A DNA stretch of 31,258 nt from JBEKHT01 sp050012135 (GTDB lineage Bacteria; Chloroflexota; Anaerolineae; Anaerolineales; RBG-16-64-43): assembly GCA_050012135.1 (NCBI GenBank), contig JBEKHT010000028.1, positions 1 to 31,258 on the forward strand. Direction: 5' to 3'. How positions within the stretch are numbered: the stretch's first letter is position 1; every line of letters begins with the position of its first letter. This document shows positions 1 through 8,529 of this stretch, piece after piece. A program made the translations under genes and the position numbers. The notes under the pieces were generated by a model. It was not told where the DNA came from, ran no database searches, and worked only from the letters and a program-made list of their open reading frames with translations.

Positions 1-40
1 GGGCCCAGGGCCGGGTTGCAAGCGATCGCGCCGGGGAAGG

Positions 41-113
41 CTCCTCGGCCAGGATTCGAACCTGGAACCTAGCGGTTAACAGCCGCCCGCTCTGCCGGTT
101 GAGCTACCGAGGA
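41..113 (-). tRNA. tRNA-Asn (anticodon GUU)
   Basis: The minus strand folds as a full cloverleaf. It has a 7-bp acceptor stem (TCCTCGG with CCGAGGA), a D arm, a 5-bp anticodon stem with loop CTGTTAA (anticodon GTT), and a T arm with a 5-bp stem (CCAGG/CCTGG) around TTCGAAT. The discriminator base is G. CCA is not encoded. No att-like duplication or integrase is visible next to it. Confidence 0.95.
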
Positions 114-123
114 AAGTGCGAAG

Positions 124-153
124 ATTATAATGAGCCGATGAAACACTTGTCAA
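124..153 (-). promoter_or_regulatory. sigma70-type promoter of tRNA-Asn
   Basis: On the minus strand TTGACA (148-153) is followed after 18 bp by TATAAT (124-129). Both hexamers are perfect consensus. The -10 box ends 10 bp before the 5' end of the tRNA-Asn gene, which it most likely drives. Confidence 0.8.
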
Positions 154-184
154 GGAAGGCCCTATTCATTCAGCGGTGCTACCC

Positions 185-1927
185 ATGAAGCAACCCCTCA
201 ACCCCGTCTATGTTGCTGATCCCCGCCCGAGCATACAGGTCCACTTCGCCGACGGTCGCACTTTGGAGGGAACTCGAGGCACCCCCATCGAAACCTTCCT
301 CCGGGCGGCCGAGCCGAAGGCAGAGGCCCAAGTGGTGGCTGGGATTCTCAACGGAAATCTGCGGGAACTGACTTTCGCTGTCCGCGAGGATTGCGATTTC
401 GTGCCGGTAACGATTGCTTCGGCAGACGGGGCGCGCATCTACCGTCGGTCGCTGGTTTTTCTCTTGCTGGTAGCCACCCGGGAACTCTTTCCCGAGGCCG
501 ACGTGGCGGTGGATCACTCGGTCAGCAATGGCGGGTACTACTGCCGGATCTATGGTCGCCAACCCCTGGAGCGGCAGGAACTAGTGGCGATCCAGCGGCG
601 GATGGAGGAGATCGTCGCGCAAGACGAGCCGATTCTCAGGCGTCAGGTCCCGCTCCAAGAGGCGATCCGCATTTTCAGGCGCGAGGGCTACGAGGACAAG
701 GTGCGATTGCTGAAGGCCCGGCAAAAAGACTCGGTCAGTATCTACACGCTCCGCAGGCGCGAGGACTACTTTCATGGCTACATGGTGCCCTCGACCGGCT
801 ACTTGAGACTCTTTCGGCTGGACCATACCCCGCCCGGCTTTACCCTGCGGTATCCCCGCCGTCATGCTCCGGATCAGATCGAGTCGGCCGGAGATTTTTC
901 GAAGCTCCGGTCCGTCTTCCAAGAGACGGGAGCTTGGTTGCAGCGGCTCGGAGTAGAGGATGTGGGGACGCTGAATCAGGCCGTTGAAGGGGGACGCGTT
1001 CGGGAGTTGATCTTGGTCGCCGAGGCGCTTCACGATCAAAAGATTGCGGATATCGCGCGCCGCATTGTGGACCAGCGACAGCAGGTTCGGCTCATCCTCA
1101 TTGCGGGACCCTCGGCCTCCGGCAAGACCACTTTTGCAAGGCGTCTGGCGATTCAACTGCTGGCGCTTGGGCTGCGGACCTATCCCCTCGAAATGGACAA
1201 CTACTTCGTTGAGCGAGAGGCGACGCCGCGCGATGAGAACGGTCAGATGGACTTTGAAACCGTCGAGGCGCTTGATCGCGACCTGCTCGGCCGCCAGCTG
1301 GAGGCTCTGCTGGCAGGCGACGAGGTGACCTTGCCTCATTATGATTTCCGCAGCGGCACACGCAAATCTGGAGAGACGGTGCAGCTCCCCAAGGATGCCG
1401 TCATCCTGACCGAAGGGATTCATGGTCTAAATCCTGCTCTCCTGTCCGAATTCCCATCCACGAAGGTTTTTCGCATCTACGTTTCGGCCCTAACCCAGCT
1501 CAACTTGGATCGACATAACCGGGTCTCCACAACCGATACGCGGCTGATTCGACGACTGGTTCGCGATGCGACCACGCGGGGCCACAAAGCGCTGACCACC
1601 CTGCGCGGCTGGGAGTCCGTGCGTCGCGGGGAAAAACGATACATCTTCCCGTACCAGGAAAACGCGGACGTGATGTTCAACTCGGCTCTGGTGTACGAGC
1701 TCGCCGCCCTGCGGCCTCTCGCGGAGCCCCTCCTGATGCAGGTCCCGGACACGGAACCCGAACGGGTCGAGGTGAAGCGACTGCTCGCCTTTCTCTCCTG
1801 GGTCCGGCCCTGCTCCACCGAATTCATCCCTGACGACTCGCTCATCCGGGAGTTTGTGGGTGGCTCGATCCTCGAGGAATTCCGGGTCTGGGGTTCCGGA
1901 GGCCCCGGCCACCCGGCCAAGCCATGA
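185..1927 (+). CDS. TGS-domain nucleoside (uridine) kinase-like protein
   Basis: This is a predicted cytosolic P-loop kinase of the uridine kinase/phosphoribulokinase superfamily, probably phosphorylating a nucleoside. The first ~75 residues resemble a TGS domain. Residues ~80-230 resemble the second additional domain of threonyl-tRNA synthetase (HSVSNGGYYC region). The kinase domain starts near residue 300, with a clear Walker A (GPSASGKT, residues 308-315) and the downstream MDNYF segment typical of uridine kinases. The length (580 aa) fits this fused family rather than the ~210-aa stand-alone Udk. ATG 185 is chosen; a GTG at 176 is also in frame. Neither start has a clear Shine-Dalgarno. 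The substrate cannot be told from sequence. It is well separated from the next gene. Confidence 0.85.
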   Translation: MKQPLNPVYVADPRPSIQVHFADGRTLEGTRGTPIETFLRAAEPKAEAQVVAGILNGNLRELTFAVREDCDFVPVTIASADGARIYRRSLVFLLLVATRELFPEADVAVDHSVSNGGYYCRIYGRQPLERQELVAIQRRMEEIVAQDEPILRRQVPLQEAIRIFRREGYEDKVRLLKARQKDSVSIYTLRRREDYFHGYMVPSTGYLRLFRLDHTPPGFTLRYPRRHAPDQIESAGDFSKLRSVFQETGAWLQRLGVEDVGTLNQAVEGGRVRELILVAEALHDQKIADIARRIVDQRQQVRLILIAGPSASGKTTFARRLAIQLLALGLRTYPLEMDNYFVEREATPRDENGQMDFETVEALDRDLLGRQLEALLAGDEVTLPHYDFRSGTRKSGETVQLPKDAVILTEGIHGLNPALLSEFPSTKVFRIYVSALTQLNLDRHNRVSTTDTRLIRRLVRDATTRGHKALTTLRGWESVRRGEKRYIFPYQENADVMFNSALVYELAALRPLAEPLLMQVPDTEPERVEVKRLLAFLSWVRPCSTEFIPDDSLIREFVGGSILEEFRVWGSGGPGHPAKP

Positions 1928-2488
1928 GGTCGCATTCGGGGATCGAAAGGTTGGAAACCCTGGGGGCCTTCGTGGTGCGCGCTGAGAAGATCCCCTCCCG
2001 CCAGCGTTGCGGCCCCTTGCGACGGGCGGAGAGGAGAAGAAGCCAGCCCCACTTCTCGTGTCGGGCGATCTGGATCGCCCGGCCTGGATGAGCTCATCGC
2101 GTTCCGGTCCCTCCTTGCATATCTTCTTCCAAGGCCATTGATCCCATTTCCACTTCGCCTGGAAGGAAGTCGGACGGACGCGTGCGCGGGATGATTTGCG
2201 GGGCCCGCATGGGGCGCACTCGGCGGATGTCGCTCCCAGCGCAAGCCGCAGGCTGGAGAGCGGTAGGAATGGGATGGTTTGCAGGAAAGCGCGGGAAAGG
2301 CACCCCGTCTCATCGTCCGGCGGGAAGGGGATTGCCCCGAGAAACTGAGACTCTCTCCCGGAAATTCCGTGGCGCACAATGCCGCGGGTGCCCTTCGCAG
2401 GGTCCCCATTTCAGGTTTGAACGGCCTTCGTCATTGGGTTGGCAACCGGCCGGGGGTCGGGGGAGATTCCCAAGCGGCTGTCCCCAAG
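1928..2488. other. Long intergenic region with an 18-bp palindrome
   Basis: No convincing gene is seen on either strand; open frames here have poor composition and no start signals. The one clear structure is a near-perfect palindrome at 2062-2081 (GGGCGATC-TG-GATCGCCC core). It has no T-tract after it, so it looks more like a protein-binding site than a terminator. I checked by eye for RNase P, tmRNA and TPP or cobalamin riboswitch signatures and did not find them. Confidence 0.4.
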
Positions 2489-2570
2489 TCCTGCAATCCT
2501 GAATAGGTTCGCTGTTGGATTGTCCATTCGCCTTGAACCCATTGCAGGATTGAGGGGGCTGTGATAGGAT
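2489..2570 (+). promoter_or_regulatory. Promoter and possible operator of the RpiR-type gene
   Basis: TTGCAG (2542-2547) is followed after 17 bp by TAGGAT (2565-2570). This would start transcription about 50 bp before the TTG start at 2629. A 9-bp inverted repeat, TCCTGCAAT (2489-2497) and ATTGCAGGA (2541-2549), has its right arm on the -35 box, a layout that suits repression. Not tested. Confidence 0.4.
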
Positions 2571-2628
2571 GAGTTCAGGTGGCAAGGGGTTGCCGACCCC
2601 GAAGGGGGGCGCCCTGAAAGGAGGCCCG

Positions 2629-3483
2629 TTGAAGACTCCTTACGAGGAACGAATCCGCGAGGCGATGCCTTCGCTTTCGCCGGGGTTCATGAGGCTTGCT
2701 CAATTCCTGCTGGATTCCTACACCGAAGCGGCCTTCATGACGGCCACCGAACTGGCGCAATTCCTGGAGGTGGATCCCGCAACGGTCGTGCGCTTCTCCC
2801 AACGTCTGGGCTACCCCGGGTATCCCGAACTCTTGCGCGAGATCCGCGAGCGAGTGCGCGAAGACCTTCGTCTCTCGGCCGAGGTCAAACCCGCGGCGAG
2901 CATGGGCGAGTATCTTGACCGCCTGATGAAGGACCTCGGGTCATTCCTGGAGCGCACGCACATGATGTTGCGCGAGGGCACCATCGAGACCTTTGTCAGC
3001 ATGATCGAGAAATCGGAACGCATCCTCGTGGTGGCAGAGCGCAGTAGCCTGCCGGCGGGGGAAGCGCTCGCCTCCGCGCTTGAGGAAGGAGGCTACGGCG
3101 TACGGGTCGCACGCGGCAGCCGATCCGAATTGGCCCGCTCGCTGAGCTTGGTTCGCAAGGGAGACGTGGTCATTGGGTTGGATGCAAGCGGCGAGAGCGA
3201 CACTGTGGCCAGAGCCTTGCGCTTGGCCCGGCAACAGAATGCCCAAACCGCAGCGATCGTGGCGTTGGCTTCGGTTGACACGGCCAACTATGCTGAGGTG
3301 GTCCTTACCGGCCAGGCAACGGCCGATCCAACTTTGGCTATGGTTTCGTTGATCGCCCTGACGCACATCCTCATTTCCACCTTGCGCTGGAAGCTCTCGG
3401 ATCGCTTCCGCGCCCAGGGCAAACGGGTGGAGGCCGCACTGGAGGATCTCGGGGCTCGCATTTTCGAGCGGCGGGAGCTGTAG
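2629..3483 (+). CDS. MurR/RpiR-family transcriptional regulator (HTH + SIS)
   Basis: This is a DNA-binding regulator that usually senses a phosphosugar. The N-terminal ~75 residues form an HTH of the RpiR type (ATELAQFLEVDPATVVRFSQ). The C-terminal half is a SIS sugar-isomerase fold that would bind the effector (GDVVIGLDASGESD region). TTG 2629 is preferred because AAAGGAGG lies 4 bp upstream and the protein then begins like other RpiR members. An ATG at 2569 would add a Gly/Lys-rich tail and would overlap the predicted -10 box. No sugar catabolic genes sit next to it, so its target is unknown; an inverted repeat over its own promoter hints at autoregulation. Confidence 0.88.
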   Translation: MKTPYEERIREAMPSLSPGFMRLAQFLLDSYTEAAFMTATELAQFLEVDPATVVRFSQRLGYPGYPELLREIRERVREDLRLSAEVKPAASMGEYLDRLMKDLGSFLERTHMMLREGTIETFVSMIEKSERILVVAERSSLPAGEALASALEEGGYGVRVARGSRSELARSLSLVRKGDVVIGLDASGESDTVARALRLARQQNAQTAAIVALASVDTANYAEVVLTGQATADPTLAMVSLIALTHILISTLRWKLSDRFRAQGKRVEAALEDLGARIFERREL

Positions 3484-3652
3484 GCGCAGCCTCGGCTTGG
3501 GGATCTAGCGGGCTCGCTGGCCGTTGCCCGCCAGGTTGTAGAGGGGCAGACTTGCAGGGCGCCGGCGCAGGCCGACGCCCTCACATTTGGCCCGAGCAGG
3601 CGCTCTCGCGGACCATCGGGTGGCCTGGCAGGTGGCGCCAAGGAAGGAATCG

Positions 3653-4426
3653 ATGCGATACCTTTGCTACCTGGACCCCCAATCGGGGCAGGCGGTCTAC
3701 GGATGGGCCGAGGGCGGGAAAGCGGGTCCGATCGACGGTCTGCTCTTGGGACCTCATCGACGCCTGCCCGCCTCGCTACCGGTCGATTCGTTACGGTTGA
3801 GAGCTCCCATTGCCCCCAGCAAGATCGTTTGCGTCGCTCGTAACTACGCCGCCCACGCTCGCGAACAGCAGGCCTCCGTCCCCGAGGTTCCGATGCTTTT
3901 TCTCAAACCGCCCTCCTCGCTGCTCGCCTCGGGCGAGGAGATCGAGCTTCCGCCTCAATCCGAGCAGATCGAGCATGAAGCGGAGCTCGCCGTTGTGATT
4001 GGCCGTCGGGCGCGCTGGATCTCTCCCGATCAGGCCCGGGATTATATCTTTGGGTATACTGCCGCCAATGATGTCACCGCGCGCGATCTGCAACAGCGCG
4101 ACGGTCAGTGGACCCGCGCCAAAGGGTTTGACACCTTTTGTCCCCTCGGCCCCTGGATCGAGACCGAGCTGGACCCGGCGGATCTTCGCATCCTCTGCCG
4201 CGTGAATGGACAGGTCCGCCAATTGGCATCGACCCAGGACATGATCTTCTCCGTTCCCAACCTGTTGGCGTACATCTCTTCCATCATGAGCCTTTACCCG
4301 GGAGATGTCATCTTGACGGGCACTCCGGCCGGGGTGGGCAGACTTCAGGTGGGCGACCAGGTTGAGATCGAAGTGCAAGGGATTGGTGTCTTGCGCAATC
4401 GGGTAGCGGCTGCCGTCAGTCCCTGA
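3653..4426 (+). CDS. Fumarylacetoacetate hydrolase (FAH) family protein
   Basis: This is a metal-dependent hydrolase or decarboxylase-type enzyme of the FAH superfamily (257 aa). The sequence shows the family signatures in order: KIVCVARNYAAHA near residue 57, the acidic metal-binding cluster EHEAEL (E109, E111), D140 in TAANDVTARD, KGFDTF, and the C-terminal GDVILTGTPAGVG. Similar proteins act as acylpyruvate hydrolases or oxaloacetate decarboxylases in aromatic or 2-oxo-acid metabolism; the exact substrate is not predictable. The start is set by AGGAAGG (3641-3647) 5 bp before ATG 3653. It lies 43 bp before the dCTP deaminase gene on the same strand, so co-transcription is possible although no pathway link is evident. 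Confidence 0.88.
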   Translation: MRYLCYLDPQSGQAVYGWAEGGKAGPIDGLLLGPHRRLPASLPVDSLRLRAPIAPSKIVCVARNYAAHAREQQASVPEVPMLFLKPPSSLLASGEEIELPPQSEQIEHEAELAVVIGRRARWISPDQARDYIFGYTAANDVTARDLQQRDGQWTRAKGFDTFCPLGPWIETELDPADLRILCRVNGQVRQLASTQDMIFSVPNLLAYISSIMSLYPGDVILTGTPAGVGRLQVGDQVEIEVQGIGVLRNRVAAAVSP

Positions 4427-4469
4427 AGGAATCGCTCGGCCCCAGGACGAGACGCGGCGGAGGAGGGAC

Positions 4470-5024
4470 ATGGGCTTGAAGTCGGATGTCTGGATTAGGC
4501 AAATGGCCCGCGAGCATCGAATGATCGAGCCGTTTGTCGACGCCCAGGTGCGAGACGGCGTGATTTCCTATGGGGTCTCTTCCTACGGCTACGACATTCG
4601 CGTCGCCGATGAGTTCAAGATCTTCACCAATGTCTTCTCCGCCGTGGTCGACCCCAAGTCCTTCGATCCTCGCTCGATGGTGGATTTCCAGGGACCGGTC
4701 TGCGTCATCCCTCCGAATTCCTTTGCCCTGGCCCGAACGGTGGAGTACTTTCGCATCCCGCGCAGCGTCCTGACCGTCTGCCTGGGCAAGAGCTCCTATG
4801 CGCGCTGTGGAATCATCGTGAACGTGACACCCTTTGAGCCGGAATGGGAGGGATACGTCACCCTCGAGATCTCCAACACCACGCCGCTGCCGGCACGCAT
4901 CTATGCCCAAGAGGGTATTGCCCAAGTGCTTTTCTTCGAAGCCGATACAATTTGCGAGACCTCCTACAAGGACAAGAAGGGGAAGTACCAGGGCCAGAGC
5001 ACAATCGTGCTCCCCAAGGTTTGA
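4470..5024 (+). CDS. dcd: dCTP deaminase
   Basis: It deaminates dCTP to dUTP, supplying the precursor for dTMP, in the cytosol. The 184-aa length matches the homotrimeric dUTPase-fold Dcd family. Visible motifs are SSYGYDIRV (from residue 37), GKSSYARCG (106-114) and EWEGYVTLEISN. E133 in TLEISN is the likely catalytic glutamate by analogy with E. coli Dcd. A strong GGAGGAGGGA lies a few bases before ATG 4470. The neighbouring FAH gene is upstream on the same strand; the long gap downstream suggests Dcd is the last gene of this unit. Some archaeal homologues are bifunctional dCTP deaminase/dUTPases, which cannot be separated here. Confidence 0.95.
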   Translation: MGLKSDVWIRQMAREHRMIEPFVDAQVRDGVISYGVSSYGYDIRVADEFKIFTNVFSAVVDPKSFDPRSMVDFQGPVCVIPPNSFALARTVEYFRIPRSVLTVCLGKSSYARCGIIVNVTPFEPEWEGYVTLEISNTTPLPARIYAQEGIAQVLFFEADTICETSYKDKKGKYQGQSTIVLPKV

Positions 5025-5263
5025 AACCGGCGGATCGGATCCGGATCTCGGCGGGAAAAGGGCCACCCTCCGCGATTCGGGCGTCCGTGTCGATCACGGG
5101 CGGGATCCCTTGCACCGCCGGCTGGCCTGCGGCCATGCTCCAGGGTAAGCCCTGCCGATATCAGGTGCCCTTGAGCCCGGCCTGCTGGCGAAGGCAGTCT
5201 TGGGGTGGTAGGGGCGGACCGGCTTGCGGAGCGTGTCCAGCCGTGGAACCCATGCGAGGCGGC

Positions 5264-5971
5264 ATGATTGGCACGCTGATTAACGTCGGAGCGGTCATCA
5301 CGGGAAGCTTGCTGGGCCTCCTGCTTGGATCCCGTTTCCCTGCTCGGATCAAGCAAACGCTGATGGCAGCCATTGCCTTGTTTACCATCGGGCTCGGGAT
5401 CCAGATGTTCCTCGAGACCGAGAATGCCATGCTCGTGCTGGTCAGCCTCCTGGTGGGCGGCTTGGTGGGGGAAGTGGCCGGACTGGAGGACAAGTTGCAT
5501 TCCCTGGGAGCGCGTCTGGAGGGGCTCCTCACCCGAACGGGGGGAGGACTGGGCTCTCGCTTCGTCCAGGGCTTCGTCGCTTCCAGCCTGCTCTTCTGCG
5601 TGGGACCGATCGCAATCCTGGGCTCGATCCAAGATGGGCTGCTGGGCGATTATCGTCTGCTAGCGACCAAGGGTTTGATGGACGGAATTGCTTCCGTGAC
5701 CCTTGCCTCGACCCTGGGGGTCGGTGTCATGGCCTCGGCGATTCCGCTTCTGGCATACCAGGGAGCCATTACGCTGCTGGCCCACTGGGCTCAGGCATCC
5801 CTTCTGCCCAGCATGATCCAGGAGCTAACGGCCACGGGGGGCGTTCTCCTGGCGGCGATTGGGATCACCTTGCTTGAGGTTCGTCCGCTCCGCACCGCAA
5901 GCCTCTTGCCAGCTCTTCTGGTCGCACCGCTTCTGGTCTGGATACTCAGGTTGATGGGGATTCGAGTCTGA
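5264..5971 (+). CDS. DUF554 family membrane protein (YdfK/YqgA type)
   Basis: This is an inner-membrane protein of unknown role. The 235 residues contain several hydrophobic segments (about residues 5-22, 31-50, 52-70, then further spans from ~100 to the C-terminus). The N-terminus MIGTLINVGAVITGSLLGLL is typical of DUF554. ATG 5264 fits the family start, with a GAGGCGG-like sequence just upstream; ATG 5252 would add four residues. The frame stays open far upstream, but that stretch has no family similarity. It converges with the thioredoxin gene and ends before a shared terminator. Some family members have been linked to serine/alanine handling, but nothing here supports a specific function. 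Confidence 0.85.
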   Translation: MIGTLINVGAVITGSLLGLLLGSRFPARIKQTLMAAIALFTIGLGIQMFLETENAMLVLVSLLVGGLVGEVAGLEDKLHSLGARLEGLLTRTGGGLGSRFVQGFVASSLLFCVGPIAILGSIQDGLLGDYRLLATKGLMDGIASVTLASTLGVGVMASAIPLLAYQGAITLLAHWAQASLLPSMIQELTATGGVLLAAIGITLLEVRPLRTASLLPALLVAPLLVWILRLMGIRV

Positions 5972-6024
5972 GCCAGCCCGCCGGGGTTCCCCGGTGGAGG
6001 CATAGGTCCGACCGAGGGATAAGC

Positions 6025-6056
6025 AAAAAGCAGCGCCGAGACGGGCGCTGCTTTTT
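6025..6056. terminator. Bidirectional rho-independent terminator
   Basis: Thirteen perfect base pairs (6025-6037 with 6044-6056) enclose loop GAGACG. The core stem GCAGCGCC is GC-rich and is flanked by A5 on one side and T5 on the other, so each strand has a stem followed by a T-run. It sits between the convergent DUF554 and DsbA-like genes and would terminate both. Confidence 0.92.
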
Positions 6057-6082
6057 GTCAAGCCAGCCCTTTGCATTCACTG

Positions 6083-6799
6083 TTATTTCCCCTTGGCGGC
6101 CAATGCTTGGTCGAGAGCCTGGGCGAACACGTTGAAGGGCTGGGCCCCGGCCACGATTTGGCCGTTGATGTCGAAGCTCGGGGTCGACTGGACCCCAAGC
6201 GAATCTCCCAAGGCAATGTCCTGATCGATCTGGCTTTGATACTTCTTGCTGTTCAAACACTGGCTGAAGGAAGGTTTGTCCATCCCCAGCGCCCCCGCGA
6301 AGGCGACTAGACGCGAGGTGGTAAAGTCCCCGACGTTTTCTCCGGTCTGGTTGGCGTAGAGCATGTCGTGATAGGGCCAGAACTGGTTCTGATCGATCGC
6401 GCACATGGCGGCCAAGGCCGCCTGCCCGGACTCCGGTTGCAGGCTGGAGAGAGGAAAATTATGGAAAATGAAGAGCACTTTGCCGGTGGCGACGTATTGA
6501 TCTACGATTTGCTGTTGCGTGCTCCGGGCAAACTCCCCGCAGTACGGGCATTGAAAGTCCGCAAATTCCTGCATCACGACCGGGGCATTGGGATCGCCGA
6601 CTTGGCGCCCGTTGGCCTGAGGATACGCTGCCGGGGTGATCTGCACGAAGGAGCCGGCAGGTCGGTTGTTTTGGCTGTTCTGATACAGGAGGATGCCCCC
6701 CACGATGATGATCACTCCTGCCAGGATTCCCACTACCGCGAGACGCATCCTTCGCGCCGCTTGGCGTCGGCCATCTTGAAGCTCCTGCCTCTTGGACAT
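6083..6799 (-). CDS. Membrane-anchored DsbA-like thioredoxin-fold protein
   Basis: This is a predicted extracytoplasmic thiol-disulfide oxidoreductase, tethered by one N-terminal membrane segment (about residues 19-39) after a Lys/Arg-rich cytoplasmic start. The thioredoxin-4/DsbA domain begins with GDPNAPVVMQEFADFQCPYC; the CPYC redox centre is residues 84-87. A TPSF motif near the C-terminus supplies the cis-proline. The 238-aa length is usual for this group. GGAGG lies 5 bp before ATG 6799. It would form or reshuffle disulfides in exported proteins; no DsbB or VKOR partner is in view. It shares its terminator with the convergent DUF554 gene. Confidence 0.92.
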   Translation of the reverse strand: MSKRQELQDGRRQAARRMRLAVVGILAGVIIIVGGILLYQNSQNNRPAGSFVQITPAAYPQANGRQVGDPNAPVVMQEFADFQCPYCGEFARSTQQQIVDQYVATGKVLFIFHNFPLSSLQPESGQAALAAMCAIDQNQFWPYHDMLYANQTGENVGDFTTSRLVAFAGALGMDKPSFSQCLNSKKYQSQIDQDIALGDSLGVQSTPSFDINGQIVAGAQPFNVFAQALDQALAAKGK

Positions 6800-6904
6800 A
6801 GGTCCTCCGCTGGGTATTCCTGCCTGAGTTTCCCATAGATGGCCCGGGTTGTCCAGTCCGGCCGCGGGTTGGAAGACCTGCCGGCCCAGGCAAAGGCCCG
6901 CGGG

Positions 6905-7783
6905 TCAGCTGAGAGTCGCGGAGTAGACCGGGAGTGTCTCCCCGGTGGCGGCAAATCCGAAGACACGATACAGCCGCAGGGAGAAGTGATTCTCCACCTG
7001 GGTGTTCACGGTGAGTGCCCGGACCCCCATGCGCAGCTTCAGTTCGAGCAGGTCGATGACCAGGGCCCGCCCGACCCCTCGGTGCTGGTAGTCCGGATCC
7101 ACGGCCAGACGTGCGAGGTGCCACCCCTGGGGCGTCTCGGTGCATAACTCGTATCCGACAATTCGCGATCCGGCTTGGGCTACGCGAGCCAGGGGCGCGT
7201 TCCGAAAGGTGACCGCCAAAGCCTCCTGATCCAGCTGCCAGGGGATCTCAAAAGCCCGGTTGTCAAGGTCCGCAACGGCTGAAAGGTCCTCGGGACAAAG
7301 TCGGCGCAAGGCTAGCGCCTGGAATTCCGGGCCTGCCCTCGGCTGCGAGGGTGGACCCGCAGCCAGGGTGATCACCCGGTTGGCAAGTGCAAAACCGCTT
7401 CTCTGGAGCAGGTCAATGAACCAACGTTGATTGGCCATAGCCCAGACGGTTTCGACCGCCATTTTCTTGAGTTGCAAGCGGGCTGCGGCCCACAGGGGAT
7501 CCCAATGGGCGCCGGGGGAGCGTCGGGTGGATGAGGCAAAGATCTGGATCCACGCAACTCCCAGTCGGTCAGGAGGAACGCATAGGAATCCGAGGGGTAA
7601 CCCACCCGGGGAGACCAGAGCCAACGATGGCGCGCGGCCGATCCAGTCGCCAGTCGGGAGCCAACCGACATGTTCATGAGCGAGCGGGGCCCGGGCGAGC
7701 CAGCCCAAGTAGTGGGACGTTTCAGAGGGGGAGATGGATCTGAGCTCCGCCTCAAGCGCGGGTCGCTCAGAGGGTGATCTCAA
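6905..7783 (-). CDS. GNAT-family N-acetyltransferase (two-domain)
   Basis: This is a predicted acyl-CoA-dependent N-acetyltransferase. The C-terminal ~140 residues contain a clear GNAT core: the acetyl-CoA loop VDPDYQHRGVGRALV, followed by NTQVENHFSLRLYRVFGF, as in RimI-like enzymes. The N-terminal ~150 residues look like a second, degenerate GNAT domain. The start is uncertain. TTG 7783 has GAGGG 5 bp upstream and overlaps the preceding gene by 17 bp. A GTG at 7828 gives 307 aa but no ribosome site and a 62-bp overlap. Either way it is translationally linked to the upstream XRE regulator gene, suggesting shared control. The substrate is unknown. Confidence 0.82.
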   Translation of the reverse strand: MRSPSERPALEAELRSISPSETSHYLGWLARAPLAHEHVGWLPTGDWIGRAPSLALVSPGGLPLGFLCVPPDRLGVAWIQIFASSTRRSPGAHWDPLWAAARLQLKKMAVETVWAMANQRWFIDLLQRSGFALANRVITLAAGPPSQPRAGPEFQALALRRLCPEDLSAVADLDNRAFEIPWQLDQEALAVTFRNAPLARVAQAGSRIVGYELCTETPQGWHLARLAVDPDYQHRGVGRALVIDLLELKLRMGVRALTVNTQVENHFSLRLYRVFGFAATGETLPVYSATLS

Positions 7784-8441
7784 GAATGCCCTCGGCGATC
7801 GTGCGCAGTCGCTCGGCAGGGAGTTCACTCATGCGCATGGCGAGGCGGACATAGGACTCGTTAATCGGATGGGTCAGGAAATCGCGGATGTCCCGGGGGA
7901 GCTTATGGAATTCTTCGACCGCCTTGTGCTCCAGTTCGCGCTCTTTGGCAGGACCACTGGGTTCGAGAAAGCTCTCTGAGTCCGTGCCGAGGGCCCGGGC
8001 CAGGGCCTCGAGTTCGGGAAGCGGAATGGCCCGCAGGCCCGATTCAAACGAGCTGACCCTTCGGCTGGGGATACCGGCTTGGTCTGCCAGGCTGGATCGA
8101 CTCAGGCCCTTTTCGATCCGCAATTGCCGCAGGCGCACGGCAATCATCCGCTGGCGCAGGTCGATCATGCTCTTGAGGTTGGGACTGGCCTTCTTCTCCA
8201 CGCTGACCAGCTTGTCGGGGTGTAAGAGTCGCAGCACCGGCAGGTTCACCGCGAAGGCGAACGCTTCCAGCTCAGGGAGAGAGAAAGACTTGCGGCCCGT
8301 CTCACATGAATTCAAGGCGGATGGCGGGATTCCCATGGTCTGGGCGCACTCTTGCGGTGAAAGCCCGGAGGCCTTTCGGGCATCCCTCATCAAGACGCCG
8401 AGCATTTTTGCTCGCAATGCGAAAGATCCATCGGCAGGCAT
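7767..8441 (-). CDS. Tandem XRE-type HTH regulator
   Basis: This 224-aa DNA-binding protein has two Cro/CI-type helix-turn-helix domains. The first is about residues 15-70 (LSPQECAQTMGIPPSALNSC). The second is about 95-160 (LSRSSLADQAGIPSRRVSSF). Its C-terminal ~60 residues form a helical extension. Duplicated XRE domains in one chain suggest binding of paired half-sites or a fold-doubled monomer. ATG 8441 has GGAG 6-7 bp upstream. The gene overlaps the following acetyltransferase gene, so the two form a pair, and it follows the CpaF gene by 88 bp. What it regulates cannot be told from sequence. Confidence 0.85.
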   Translation of the reverse strand: MPADGSFALRAKMLGVLMRDARKASGLSPQECAQTMGIPPSALNSCETGRKSFSLPELEAFAFAVNLPVLRLLHPDKLVSVEKKASPNLKSMIDLRQRMIAVRLRQLRIEKGLSRSSLADQAGIPSRRVSSFESGLRAIPLPELEALARALGTDSESFLEPSGPAKERELEHKAVEEFHKLPRDIRDFLTHPINESYVRLAMRMSELPAERLRTIAEGILEITL

Positions 8442-8529
8442 GGCTGGCTCCGACCCGCATGGAGATTATAGCAGAGCAGTTGCCGGTTGATTCCGGTCTT
8501 CCCCAAGTCCTGGTTCCCTTGGCGGGCAC

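Noticed and set aside
1..40. Shared GGGCCCAG at both ends of the window
   Set aside because: Eight bases occur easily by chance in high-GC DNA, so this gives no evidence of circularity.
581..1423. Long minus-strand open frame opposite the nucleoside kinase gene
   Set aside because: It lies wholly within the kinase gene, has no domain and no ribosome site, and is expected in high-GC DNA.
1477..2409. Two long minus-strand frames (about 300 codons) spanning the kinase end and the intergenic gap
   Set aside because: Arg/Pro/Ser-rich composition typical of shadow frames, and overlapping each other in two phases.
4844..5263. N-terminal extension of the DUF554 protein
   Set aside because: It overlaps the dCTP deaminase gene in another frame and has no family similarity; the clear family start is at 5264.
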